From: Lepraria neglecta | Taxonomy: Eukaryota > Ascomycota > Lecanoromycetes > Lecanorales > Stereocaulaceae | Reading direction: 5' to 3' | NCBI GenBank assembly: GCA_033220425.1 | Contig: CM065650.1 | Coordinates: 4,712,001-4,776,000 of the forward strand | Length of the DNA stretch: 64,000 nt | In this document: positions 1 through 10,990 of the stretch, in pieces | Layout: each line of letters starts with the position of its first letter | How positions within the stretch are numbered: position 1 is the stretch's first letter | The notes under the pieces: generated by a model | Database searches by the model: none | Seen by the model: the letters and a program-made list of their open reading frames with translations, nothing else | What the model was told of the DNA's origin: nothing | Program-made: the position numbers and the translations under genes

Positions 1-122
1 TGATTGTCTATGTAGAGTCTCATCAAGGAACGGAAGGAAGGGCAAAGGATACCATGATTGCAAATATCGATTCGAATAAGTGCCTACAAACGCCACAACT
101 CCAGTTTCTTGCCCTCATTAAG

Positions 123-1031
123 TCATTTCTTCGCCAACCCAGTCCAAGCAACCATCTCAAAGCCCACCTTACCGCATTCTCCTCGTCTCATGTGCTCACT
201 TCCACCCTTCATAACCTCCAAAAAACCCTCCTCCATCTTCTCCTTCTCCCCTGCCGTCCAACCACTACCGACCATCAACCTCAGTGTCTCACATATCCTA
301 TTCGCTGCTTCCTCTATGGACGGCCACCAAGCATGACCTAGCACATCACTCTCGCTCACATCTCTGAACCCTCCATCTCTGAGCGTCTGCGCGAGCTTTC
401 CTGGTACTACCCATGCCTCCAGGGAAGGAAACTCAGTAGGCTCACTGTCTGGCCTGACGATCTTCTCGACCTCATGCAATAGCGGCACCGAGCCTACGGA
501 CTTCCATGTCGTTAATGCTGCTACGCCTCCTGGCTTAAGGGTGCGGTAAAGCTCAGAGGCGCCTTTCACTGGATCGGGGAAAGCAAAGATTCCGAGGGAG
601 GTAAATGAGGCGTCGAAGGTGTTGTCTTCGAATTTGAGTTCCATGCCGTTCATCACGTCCGTGTCGACGAGTTTACCATCAGTAGCCCAATCGGGATGCG
701 AGGAGATGAGAGCGCGGTTGGCTTCGATGAAATCTTTGCTGAGGTCTACCGCTGAGATATGCACTTCGCTGTGCTCCGTGATTGTCTTGTTACGCATGCA
801 TTGGATTGTTAAGACAGCTGGACCGCATGCATTGTCAAGAATACGCAAAGGTTGGCTCGAAGGTGGGAGATGTGGCGTCACGAGGGAGATTAGGTGGCCG
901 GCGAGGATGATGTTGCAGCCGCCTGTGCGGTCGTTGTATGTTTTGGCTAGGTCGCCTTCGAATATGGAGGCATGGTGGCTTTGCATGTGGGTTGTTTGGT
1001 GTTTGTGCATCGTGTCTGTGTGGGTTGACAT
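123..1031 (-). CDS. Class I SAM-dependent methyltransferase
   Basis: Single-exon gene of 302 residues. SAM-binding motif I is visible as ILDNACGPAV near residue 65. An acidic motif II (AVDLSKDF) follows, then a post-I region around FDASFTSLGIFAFPDP and motif III-like LKPGGVAALTTW near residue 168. This is the Methyltransf_11/25 fold used by many fungal secondary-metabolite O-, N- or C-methyltransferases; the acceptor cannot be told from sequence. The first ATG is at 1031 and the N-terminus is His/Thr-rich with no signal peptide, so a cytosolic enzyme is expected. It lies tandem with the aldo-keto reductase upstream, about 450 bp away. The reading frame is intact. Fold assignment is firm; membership of the cluster is inferred from position. 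Confidence 0.85.
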   Translation of the reverse strand: MSTHTDTMHKHQTTHMQSHHASIFEGDLAKTYNDRTGGCNIILAGHLISLVTPHLPPSSQPLRILDNACGPAVLTIQCMRNKTITEHSEVHISAVDLSKDFIEANRALISSHPDWATDGKLVDTDVMNGMELKFEDNTFDASFTSLGIFAFPDPVKGASELYRTLKPGGVAALTTWKSVGSVPLLHEVEKIVRPDSEPTEFPSLEAWVVPGKLAQTLRDGGFRDVSESDVLGHAWWPSIEEAANRICETLRLMVGSGWTAGEKEKMEEGFLEVMKGGSEHMRRGECGKVGFEMVAWTGLAKK

Positions 1032-1482
1032 GGTTGGTGGTAGGGGGTCGTGCGTATTTCTATGAAATATATGACGAAGATTGAGAGAGATTATACGGAT
1101 TGAAGGATTATATGTAGTTCTAAGTCAAATACTTGATTCTTTGAGGATTCAGTGGCTTGGAAAGACGGGATGTGAGGGATTCTTTATATTAATATTTTTG
1201 CGAAGGAGCGGAACCTTGTCGGAGACTTTGGAGCAATGTGTCCGAGCTGCTCGGGATTTGGTGACTAACATGTAAGCAGTACATCTCGGCCGCAACATAT
1301 AAGCACTAGAGCATCGAGATCGATCTCGCAAACAATTCGGATACATATGCCTGGTAGTTGGAAAGGGCACTCAAGCTCAGACTGGCTACGCCCACTTTGG
1401 CAACTTTGCGTAAACGAATCGCATGAGCTTCATTCATCGTGGTATCATACAGAAGGCCCCATCAGTCATGAATCATAGGCAC

Positions 1483-2545
1483 CTACTCATCATCCCCAAA
1501 GAAAACCTTGACGGGCAGCCAGCCGTCGCCACAAACCTTGAATCGATCCGTCAATCCATCCAACTTCTGCATCTCCTCCGTCGACAGACCCCAGCCATCC
1601 AGCTCGAAATTCTTCTCGATCCTCGCTTGAGTGACGCTCTTAGGTATGACAGACCAATCCTTCTGCAGCCCCCACATCAGTAACACCTGCTGGGGTGTCT
1701 TGCCTTTCGCTTCTGCCACCTTCAACAGTGTGGGGTCCTTGTATAGTGGCGAGTTTGTGGAGCCGAGGCAGGAGTAAGCGGTCGAATGTATACCTTTTTC
1801 TTTGTTGTATGCGACTAGCTTGGGTGAAGGGCTATTGGGATGGAGCTCGATTTGGTTGACGGCTGGGACTGTTTTGCAGGAAGGGTCGGCGAGGAGCTTT
1901 TCGAGGTTCTTGATTCCGAAGTTGGAGACGCCGATATTCTTGACTTTGCCGGTTGCGGGGAGCTTCTGCATCTCTTGCCTGTGGATTGGTAAGTACGGAC
2001 TGTAAAGGTAAAGTTGCATGTGCTATGTACCATGTTTTGATGAAGTCCCAATCTGGGAGGTGCTTCTTCGTGTCATTTGGGTCCGTCGAAGATGGCCAGT
2101 GCTGTATATCCGTTAGCCCACGACTACTTGAGACTCTGGGCGTCGGTGTTACCCACCATGAGGTACAGATCCACATAATCTGTGTCTAGATGCTTCAATG
2201 AAGTCTCAATTCCCTTGGGAACGATATGATGCCATGTATTATCCAGCTTGGTAGTCAACCATATCTCTTCTCTTGAAACACCAGAGTCTTTGATCCCTTG
2301 CCCCACCTCTTTCTCGTTGCCATATGCCAGTGCAGTGTCGATGTGGCGGTAGCCTTTCTGCAGCGCGACTTTGACCGCGTTGCGGACTTCGTTGGGTGCG
2401 CTCTGCCAGGTCCCGAGACCAATGGCTGGGATCTTGTCGCCAGTGTTGAGGGTGAAGGCCTTCCTGAAGGTCAGGAAGGTTAGTACGGTCAGAATTCATG
2501 AGAGAAGGGCACGAGCACGTACGAGGTCATTTTGATGCCTGCCAT
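1483..2545 (-). CDS. Aldo-keto reductase (AKR)
   Basis: NADPH-dependent carbonyl reductase of the AKR superfamily, TIM-barrel fold, about 300 residues from four exons. The start is MAGIKMTS at 2545. A first intron (GTACGT to TTCAG) leads to the [14 protein letters not shown]-terminal signature. A second splits YLM from HWPSSTDP, and a third splits the Trp codon before QEMQKLP. The catalytic tetrad is visible: Asp and Tyr in [10 protein letters not shown], Lys in WLTTKLD, His in [14 protein letters not shown] and [14 protein letters not shown] are the standard cofactor-binding segments. All splice joins keep the frame, so the gene appears intact. It resembles fungal glycerol or aldehyde reductases of the GCY1/AKR3 type. 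A role in the neighbouring pathway is possible but not shown. Confidence 0.87.
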
Positions 2546-3583
2546 GATCAAGGAAGGTTCTCTTCGTTCTGGCTTGTACAAGGGAGGACTTATGGAAAAT
2601 AGGAACTGATGTTGCGAGCACAAGATTAGGGAAGGAAGACCACGGGGAATAAGAAGCAATGAAGCTGTTGTTGAACAGAAACTGAACCTGCCGAGCCTGC
2701 CTCGATGTTAAAGTGACGTATCTTTTCAGGGTCTCATGTTTATTCTAGCCGAAAATTCCCCGACCCGGCTAAATTGGGATCGACGAGGACTTCCCTCATT
2801 TTCTCTTGCAGATCGCTACCTTACTTCTATTTTGATATATTCACTGTTGTAGGGAGAAAAAGCTAACCATACATTATCGCCAAAGACAAGCTTTTGAAGT
2901 CATTTCTTACTATGCGTGACGTGCTTTAAAGCTATGGCAAAGTCGCACTTCGCGGCCAAAAGATTTCATAGTATTTGACAGTATTTCACATCCCCAATGA
3001 CGAATACGGCTTACGAGCAGGCTTGGGGCTAGTACCGGAGCTAGTCCGTAACGCCTTGCTCTTGCTAATCCGCAAGGCCTTTCTATGGATGGCATGTCTG
3101 TTCAGCCTTGGATCTTCAGACCCATGCACAGTCGACGATTTATTCCGGGACTGAGGTCCTCGCATTATCTGTGCCGATACTCTAGTAACTGTGTTGCAGC
3201 GATGCCATGCCTCATAGCCTTTTACGCTGATAAATTGAAAATGATCGGGCGACGTTTCAGCCGTATGTTATACCTTGATCGGTCTCTCGCCACTCTCACG
3301 GAACATGGTTCGTCCTTCGATTGGGGTGGAAACAATCAGTACGGGTAGGGCGGATAACTGCTGCTACCAAAAAAACTGATTACTTGATCTTAGGTGGTGC
3401 GAACGGGCCGCCTTGGTCTCGTGTAAACGGTTCGCCTGTCGCACCTGCAAATAGACGTCCGTCGCTTGTCGCCTTCTCCTTGAAACCAATCCGAAAAGAA
3501 CACGTGATCCAATTGGATTCTTAGGTTGATTGTCCTCTTATAGGATAGCATGGGCGATAACACTGCTTCCAAATCTCTGCAAG
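2546..3583. other. Intergenic stretch, no gene recognised
   Basis: Holds the divergent 5' regions of the aldo-keto reductase and the secreted-protein gene. Short open frames occur on both strands, but none shows a family signature or plausible splice structure. Confidence 0.5.
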
Positions 3584-4225
3584 ATGCTATCCTTGCTTCG
3601 TCTGTTCACGGAAGTTGTTTTTGCGATGGTTGCTTTGATGGGATATGTCAACGCCTCAGCAATTCTGCAAGATTTTGGCATAGCCAACGCCACAGGCCCC
3701 TTTGTGGGCAATTACACAATTGCAGGGGGTAGATCCAAATATACAATCTCAGGGTAAGCGTCTCAATGAACCCACTGCTGCATTCCAATCATGCCAACAT
3801 CAACAAGTGGATCTACCGAATATACTTGCCAGAACCCCGGGACCAACATGAAGTTGCAATACGTCGTTCATGGAGATGCCTCCCGCACTGGCCTACGTGC
3901 TCTTCTTTATAGGGCGACCCGCAAAGCACAACTCGAGATCAATGACGGCCGTGGCAGCCAACGAGTCGTTTTTCCAGACACTGGCACGTTCCAGTTTACA
4001 TGGGCTGAGATACTTCTGTACATATCCGACTTCAGAGCCCAGCCACGCTACCTTACGTGGAGCTTTCTACTTGAAATGCTGGAGACCTCATGGTTTTGTT
4101 TCGTTGAAAAAGCGCTATATTATGAATTGCAGGCGGAAGTCTTTGTCAATGGGGTGTACTCCGGATTTATTGCTGTTTCGAACCAAGGACCTCACACCAT
4201 AAGCTCGATTACAAATGAAAGATGA
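3584..4225 (+). CDS. Small secreted protein, unknown function
   Basis: Proposed two-exon gene. The ATG at 3584 opens a hydrophobic N-terminus (MLSLLRLFTEVVFAMVALMG) ending in an Ala-rich cleavage-like site, so a signal peptide is likely. An intron at about 3754-3807 (GTAAGC to AACAAG, phase 2) joins KYTISG to GSTEYTCQNPG in frame. Mature length would be about 170 residues with N-glycosylation sequons (NATG, NYT). The stretch INDGRGSQRVVFPDTG loosely recalls CBM6/35-type carbohydrate-binding modules, but the similarity is too weak to call. After about 4010 the frame looks less protein-like, so the 3' end may be wrong or damaged. Treat it as an unrecognised secreted protein. Confidence 0.4.
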
Positions 4226-4821
4226 AGATATTATTAATGGGCGAGCGTAAATATTCTGCGTGCAGATCCAAAACAGCAGACAATCTCTATGTGTGGGCTC
4301 AATATGGATACCAGGACTTTTGGTCCAATGCTGGCTAATTGCAATGAGAACAACTCTCGGGACACTTCTGTTAGCATGGCGAGTACGATATTCGAATGCC
4401 TAGTGGATGACAAAGAAGCTGGTCCTGGCACGCTTGGTCCAAGGATGCTTCTGCGCATCTCCTGTCACTGTCATTGATTGTGCTGTTAACTGCCATACAA
4501 GCACGGTGTAGAGCCTGTGCAGAAGGCCAACTACCTGACAATATCATGTCGCGCTATGCTTGAACTTTTCGCAGCTCTTTTCTAGGGACTTTACGGTGAT
4601 TCTAAGTATCTCTGTTCTGTTGGAGGCACTCATCTGTACCCCGCCAAAGACCTCTTCTTACAGAATACAAGACGCCCACAGCACTTGACAGCACGATCCC
4701 AGATTATCGATCGCAGACACCCCAAATTTTACTCATGTGGCAATCAAGAAGTGACCCCTTCCAGAAGAAATTCACCCGCCTTCGACCCAGCCAGTGAGTC
4801 AAAATGTGCCCTATCTGATAT
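4226..4821. other. Intergenic stretch, nothing recognised
   Basis: Lies between the 3' ends of two convergent genes. Only short chance frames are seen. Confidence 0.5.
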
Positions 4822-6617
4822 CTACTTTCGCCTCCGCACCATGATAGTGGTAGTCTGGGATGGGATGAAGCTGTCCCCAAAGGCTCGATTGATAGGGCGC
4901 TTGGCTAGCGGCTTTATATCGTATGTCAAGGCTATGTATGCTAGCAGCAGTTTGAGTTGGTGAGCAGCAAACCATCTTCCGGGGCTGACGATCATTAGTG
5001 GACCCGTCGGAGGCGGTGAGGGCACTAGAAGGGTCGTTTTCTTTTACTTACCAAGAATGCCGCCCATATCCGAAAGCAAAATAGATATCGCTGGTTGTGG
5101 AAAGACCTTGCAACTTTTGATTCTTCGAAGGGTTTCCGGCTTGGGCGTCTCTGGTAGGGGAAGGCTCTTTCATGGCTCTGGCAAATCGAAGGGGTCATAT
5201 TCGTCGGGATTGGGATAAAATCGTTCATCATGATGCAAGCTGACTGCTGGAACTCCCAGCCAAGCTCCTTGGGGGACGTGATGTCCATCAGGCAAATGCA
5301 GACCCTCTTTTCGCACCACCTCTCGCAGTACCATTCTTGTGAGCGGTGGGCTCTTGCGCAAGGTCTCTCGTAGGGTACTGTCTGCGTACGACAGCTTGGC
5401 CAGGGAAGACAGCTCGACCCAATCTTGCTCTGTTTGGAAGACAGCTGCTGCCTCTTCCTGAAGACTTTTGTAATATCGATGGTCTGGGTCAGAGCTCAAG
5501 AGATCGTAGAAAGTGTTCGTTGCTGTCATGATTGTTGTATGAATGGCGCCTAGTGTCTTTTGGGGGTCATTAGTGAGTCATCGGAGACGACAGGAGTCTT
5601 TGACAAGGCTTCTTTGAGCAGATCGGTCCATTTGAATTCACAAAGAACAACATGCGCTCTGCAAGCGCCTCAGGTTTGCTGGCGCTGGTGCCAGGGTTAT
5701 CCAAAACTGCGTTCGTCATCCAGGTTATCATATCCTTCGGCTCGTCAAAGACGAAAGATGGGTCAGTCCTCTTCCGCCGAAGGTTTCCCATACGCTCCTT
5801 GAAAACGGGAACGAGATATCCGAAAGCGTTCTTCTTCTGGATGTAGATGGGAATCGCCGCGAGATAGCCAAAGAACGGCTTCAGGATCGACGGCATGAAT
5901 TGGCCAACTAAGATTGCACTGGCTCCCAGCCAGTTAGCAAAGGATGCGGATGACCGGAGGTAACTTTCATCTCGACAAAGCGGGGATCCAACAAATATCC
6001 GATTGGTCGATTTGAAGACGATTTTCTGCATTGTCTCAAAGAGGCATATCTCGTGCCAGCTGTCGTTATCCAGGCCCATGAGTTCGTCAATACTCTCACG
6101 CAAGTCGTTGAACACGTCACCTTGCAATCTACCAAGGTTCCGCGTGAGATCCTTGCGGACGACGTCTATCATGAACAGATCGTGATTAAAGTCCAGGCCT
6201 GGCAATAGATAGTCGACTGCAAATCTGCCAATCTGTGGAAGCCGCACGGACAAGGCACTCTCTGGCTGCTCTACCATCCAGCTTATATGCTCCTGAGGAA
6301 TCATAACTTGGGGGCGGAAACTGGGATCTTGGACCACAAATGGTTGTCCTTTTTTGTTGTACTGCAAGAAAATATTGTCAGAATTGGCCAGGACAAGGGG
6401 AAAACTAAAGACTTACTTGGTCGTAGCCCACTGTCAGGCTTCGTAGGCCAGCAAAAACCTCTCGGAAACATGCCCTGGCATTTGGAAAGACTTCCTCGCG
6501 GCTCCCAGCCCATTGCATTGAGAGGGGCACATTGTTCATGGTCCTCCAAGATCGCCAGAGATGCGTTATGGTGCTTACAGTGAAGCCGAAGATCACTAAA
6601 ATGGGGAGATAGTCCAT
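4822..6617 (-). pseudogene. Cytochrome P450 (ent-kaurene-oxidase-like), frameshifted
   Basis: Heme-thiolate monooxygenase. Four exons are readable: the N-terminal membrane anchor MDYLPILVIFGFTVS; an intron at 6362-6416; a large exon with EHISWMVEQPES and FDEPKDMITWM; an intron near 5545-5630 leading to the I-helix AIHTTIMTATN; then the ExxR helix ETLRKSPP. The heme loop FAFGYGRHSCPGRWFA is complete across the last intron. Between YPNPDEYDPF and that loop the frame slips: about 5187 reads DPF then a wrong frame that stops, whereas adding one base restores RFARAMKEPS into the heme exon. As written, the protein ends before its heme cysteine. This is either a true one-base deletion or a sequencing error. 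The family resembles fungal terpenoid P450s (CYP68/CYP503-like), subfamily not determined. The first ATG is at 6617; the frame is open a little upstream. Confidence 0.85.
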
Positions 6618-6641
6618 CTTGTTGCTAGAGATAAGTCGCAA

Positions 6642-7674
6642 CCCTTTGTGCTTTCAATTGTGGATAAGTAAGCAAAGACTGCTTTGGAAAGACTGATGAG
6701 ACTTCTTATTCGATTGTAAAGGAATCTGTAGGCAATTTGAGTGAGCTCGTTTGCAAAGAGACTTTCTTCGAAGATTGCGATGTGCGGCTTTCAAGGATAT
6801 GCCCGGCCCTGGATACTGCAGGTGCCATTGGCCGTCGCGTACCAAGTTCTGCTGGGCTGCTGACTGGTGGGTCATTACATCCTACCCTGGGACCATCCAG
6901 ATAGCGCACCTTGAGACCCTTATGGGGCTGGGTGTGACTTCACACCTGGCACCGGGCTCGGCGAACAAAGAAGGCTGTCTGAGCTTGTAAGTGGATGGTC
7001 GTGAATGTGCAACATGAAACCTCTGCACGCTACCATAGTTTTGCGGTCAATGCGCCGAGAGCCTTACAACTCAGCATCTCTGCTCTGGGGTCCTAGACAT
7101 AAACCCTGAAAGGACTGAGCATTGTAGGGTGATTCCGAGCGAGCATTTCTAATGCTACCATCGATCATGGTGGATCATGGTGACAATAGTGGATTGGGAG
7201 CAGAGCCCGATAAAGTTTTCATGTGTTTGGGATCAGCTCATCACCTATGAGAACCGAGCAAGACCTTGCGGCGTCATCCAAAGATAGCGGTTGTATGTAG
7301 ACTGAGGATCGGAGCTTTAACCTTCGTTGTGTGGGCATATCGTATCACTTCATTACAATCGCCGATACTGTCAACCTTTGGTCCACGAAGTGGAGGTGAA
7401 GAGGCAGTTTGACGCCTCAACCACAAACTTCGTGCTCGAAGTCTCTGCTTGCTAGCGAAGCAAGGCTCGAGAGACCTCGTGAAGACGACGTCAGACTAAA
7501 GGGTGATTTCATCGAGTCTACCACTATGAAGTACACATTGACGTCCGCTCTCCATTGTGCACTCGATCTTTATTCGTCGTAATAGCTCTGGGGAGATTCT
7601 TGCAGAGCTATTAAAGGATACCCTATGGGAACACTAAAAACCTACTTGAATTCTGGGACGGCTATCTAGTTGGA
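6642..7674. other. Intergenic, no gene recognised
   Basis: Non-coding by inspection; stop codons are frequent in all frames and no motif was recognised. Confidence 0.45.
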
Positions 7675-8130
7675 GAATCTGATTTTTAATCCTATTTGCG
7701 ATGGCTGTCTAGCGCTGTACTATATATACAAAGTTGATAGCCTAATAGAGCTGGACGAGCCCGTTAATTCCCCGTTTACTAGCCCCCCCGGAGCAGCGTT
7801 GGTCGTCGCTGTACAGCTGGTTTTTATAAAATCCAGCGAATTTGCTCGGATTTTAGGGCGAATTCGTAAAAATTTCGAAGACCGGGAGCCCAAGGAATGA
7901 CCCTGCTTTGCGAGAGCCCCCTAACGCTGTGATATATATACAAAGCTTATGGCCTTAAGGAGCTAGATAGGTGCTTTAATTCCCCGTTTACTAGGCCCCC
8001 AGAGCAGCGTTGGTTGTTACTGTATAGCTGGTTTTCCAAAATTTTGGCCCATTTCGCTCGCCTTCCTACCGGAGCGCCTCCCAAAGTTCTGATTTCCTCG
8101 CGCCAATGGTTCTGCAATCGATGGTAACGT
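7675..8130 (+). repeat. Relic of the 58 kb foldback element (two partial units)
   Basis: Two degenerate units in tandem. The first (about 7675-7850) matches the inner arm of the palindrome near 57882-58020, with shared landmarks TTTGCGATGGCTGTC and AATAGAGCTGGACGAGC. The second (about 7920-8130) matches the outer arm near 58348-58556 and ends in CGCCAATGGTTCTGCAATCG. Many transitions separate the copies. No coding capacity is seen. Confidence 0.75.
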
Positions 8131-9776
8131 AGTCCCCGGGCAGTGCCACAAGGTGCCGATAACTTCTGCCAACGTATTCAACCTTGATCAGTAATTTTAG
8201 GGGTGTTTACAAGACCTGCGGTGTTGGAGCTAGAGGTTTCCTTTGGGGGGTTGGGAGACTTCGGGAGAAGCGTGTTAGATAACTGCCCCTAAGGAGGATG
8301 TCATATCTTTTATTTCTATACTTATAGCATCAGCCTCAGAGAGAAATCGTAGTTGCTATTATAACTCCTTTAACATATACGGCGATAAAATAAATATACA
8401 GAGCGAGGCTTACTGCTTCAAGGACACGCATATGCATTTTTGCACTTATTGCAGCTTATCTTAACTTATCAGAGATCCCCTCAAAGTAGCCTCGCCATTT
8501 GCGCCTACGGGTCCGCGGCAAGGTGGGTATCAAAATCCGTTTGTCAAAGCTCAAGCTCGAGGGTATGTACCTGACAACCCACGTCGATCGTACTTCTTGA
8601 CCACATCATGTATCATGCTCTAAAGTGCTTATGATTGCTACGTTCTCAGTGGATGATCAAGGACGGTTAAGCTACCTCAGAGTGATGACGATTTCAACAA
8701 ACCCCAAGCCATCGCTTTGCAGGAGACTCCTTCCGAAGAAACCAGGCTAGTCCAGCCCATCAAGAGGCCTGTCAAAAGAGCCTCCTCGAGGTCAGCGACG
8801 TTGGCAAGTTTCGGCTGAGGACTGCCGGTGTTGAACACTTGATGGTTTCCAGAAGTCTTCTTTGCGTGCGTTTCGTTAGCAGCACACGCGCATGGCTCTC
8901 CATCCTTGAGCTCGAATATCCACCCAGTTTGCCGAGAAGCAAGCAGCCATGGACAGCTGCCTTATCCAGCATTATCGTCCCTTGATTTAGAATAAGTTCG
9001 AACATACTCTCAGGCACGCCTTCAAGACGGACCTGAAGTCCAAGAAGAGATGACAAATTATTCCTGACCAAGTACAAGACAAATTCAGTCAAGAAGGCCA
9101 TTAATGGCGGACAGGTCGGGCATTGGGCTATCCTGATACTCATATGCGACGAACCCACCTGCCGAGCGGAGGGCAAATATGTGTCCATGGATATTGAGGA
9201 GATCGATCGTGTCGGTTGCCGCAGCTTTGGTCTAACGCCCTTAAGGATCTTCGATGTTAGTCCCTAGCATAACTGTGTTGGGAGGAGTCTTGAAGTGCCC
9301 ATGGATAAGATGAAGCCTAAGCTTTGTGTGAGCATTGCGACGGACGAAGAGCTCGGCAAGACTCTGAGTATATATCCGAGCTACTTCTGGCTGTTAGGAA
9401 TCATCTAGGAGTTCATTGTACCTATAGAATTGTGACGTGTGTACTCGGGTCGGTATGTTGGGCGATGTTCTTGAAGTAGTTGATGGTGATAGATGGACGG
9501 GTTATTGTAGAGGAGATGGAGGAGGAGAGGGAGAGAAGCAGTTTAGAGGAGGTATTGGTGTCGAATCTTCGAATCCTTCGCGGGTATATAAGTCGATATC
9601 TATGCCCCTACTCTATCGAAGACTGAAGTAGTAGAGATACTCCTAAACGGGGCGAACATGCCGGCTGGTGGGGTGAACCATACCTGGTGGGGTGGACCAT
9701 TTTGGGTGTACCCTATGGCTTGTAGTGTAGGCCTGACCCGCAGTGGCAAACAGCTTTCCAGGCTACTCGATACCAT
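8131..9776. other. Gene-poor stretch with one unrecognised ORF
   Basis: Mostly non-coding. A 138-codon open frame lies on the minus strand at 8772-9188 (MDTYLPSARQ start), with no recognisable domain and no clear splice partners. The plus strand over the same span is also partly open but broken by stops. I cannot decide whether either is a gene remnant. Confidence 0.3.
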
Positions 9777-10371
9777 ATGGCGAACGATGGATCAAAGATA
9801 GCATCTGGCACCTATGCTCGCTGTCAGAGACCAACAATGAACAGATGCACCGGATGTCTAGAAGCCCCAGTTTACGACGAATGCTTCTCTGAGCCTACAT
9901 TCTACTGCAGTCCAGTATGCCAGAAAGCTGATTGGGGCCAACAAAAGTCAAAGTCCAGAAAGCTGCAAGCTCGCAAGACTCTCGGTAGAGGCGCTCTGCT
10001 TCTCCAAGCCATCATCTACCGGATCCGACTGCATGCCTCGCCATTATAGTTCAAGTCGGTGCGCCTTGAGGGTTCGATCATATCTCTAGGCGGATTTCAA
10101 CGCGTTGTGGCCTTGTTCAGAGGCCTAAACCCGAATCTTCGAAGGAGAGCAAGGAACAGAATGAAGCGCCGAAGTACTTGCCAATATCAGGAATACCCTG
10201 GGCTTCGACGGAGAGGGTAGAACAGATCCTGAGAATCACCATCATGCATGCAATCTCAATAAGGCACGGAGGATACAAATGCTCAAGGAAGTAAAGGCGG
10301 AGGAGCAGGAGCGGTGTTGGCAGATATGGCCATTCATGGACAACAACGAGGACCCAATGCGCCATTGGTAG
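9777..10371 (+). pseudogene. MYND zinc-finger protein, truncated
   Basis: The ATG at 9777 opens a 90-residue frame with a MYND-type finger: a Cys pair in MNRCTGCLEAP, then FYCSPVCQKADW, the usual YCSxxCQxxDW core. The His/Cys positions after the core are replaced by QQKSKSRK, so the last zinc ligands are missing. The frame stops at a TAG (10047-10049). The same frame continues as FKSVRLEGS and VVALFRGLNPNLRR, which looks like protein, so a CAG-to-TAG change is likely. Further downstream the coding pattern moves between frames to about 10371. MYND fingers bind proline-rich partners; many fungal MYND proteins are uncharacterised. Called a pseudogene because both the finger and the frame are damaged. 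Confidence 0.6.
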
Positions 10372-10381
10372 CTTTGAATAA

Positions 10382-10987
10382 TTAATTACTTCTATCTGAT
10401 TCATTCCCTGTACCTATTTCGAAACTACGTAAGACCGGAAGAGCGAACGATTTGCTTTCATCACGTCCTCGAAGGTTGCTAGAATGTAGCGAATTGAAAA
10501 AGACGTATAAACCAGCTTCCAGGATTATCGCCATCACCTTGTATGCTAAGATGCCCTTTGCAAGGATGAAGATAGTGATGTCTTTAGGTCTGGTAAGCTT
10601 GAGGTTTCCGTACAATTTTGATGAACATTTCTTCGGTCTTCTCGTGGGTTTTCGAAGTCTGGCATGGCTGGCCCATCTGATCGCGAAATTAATGGAGGTC
10701 TGACCTACGAACAAGTTCTGCCTCCCTTTCTTGTTAATATTTATCATATGGTACGCGTACACCTCGGTAGCTGAGCCTAAGGTGATCTGCGTTACCTCCC
10801 CCATATTTCTCACAGCCTTCCACGATGATGGCAGATGTCCAAAGGCTTCTTTGACAGAGAATTGGATACTCTTCAGAGTGGCTTGGACGAAAGCACAGCT
10901 GTTTGCGGGCGAACAGGCGATAGCTGCGCAAGTGGAGGCCAGCGCATCATCCATGATTCGGCCTCCGTCCTGATTTCGTAGCTCCAT
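10382..10987 (-). CDS. Hypothetical protein, possible GIY-YIG-like domain
   Basis: Uninterrupted frame of about 200 residues from the ATG at 10987. The central part resembles the GIY-YIG nuclease layout: a VYAY strand, then NLFVGQTSINFAIRWASHARL (glycine, then the Arg of an RW turn and a His), SSKLYGNLKL, and a later Glu in AIILEAGLYVFFNSLHSS. The catalytic Arg and Glu positions would be kept, while the first Tyr motif is weak. There is no signal peptide or membrane segment. It is tail-to-tail with the MYND relic. The domain call is tentative; the alternative is an unrelated uncharacterised protein. Confidence 0.4.
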   Translation of the reverse strand: MELRNQDGGRIMDDALASTCAAIACSPANSCAFVQATLKSIQFSVKEAFGHLPSSWKAVRNMGEVTQITLGSATEVYAYHMININKKGRQNLFVGQTSINFAIRWASHARLRKPTRRPKKCSSKLYGNLKLTRPKDITIFILAKGILAYKVMAIILEAGLYVFFNSLHSSNLRGRDESKSFALPVLRSFEIGTGNESDRSN

Positions 10988-10990
10988 CAA

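Noticed and set aside
8772-9188. 138-codon minus-strand frame as a gene
   Set aside because: No domain, no splice partner and the opposite strand is equally suggestive; left as unrecognised sequence.
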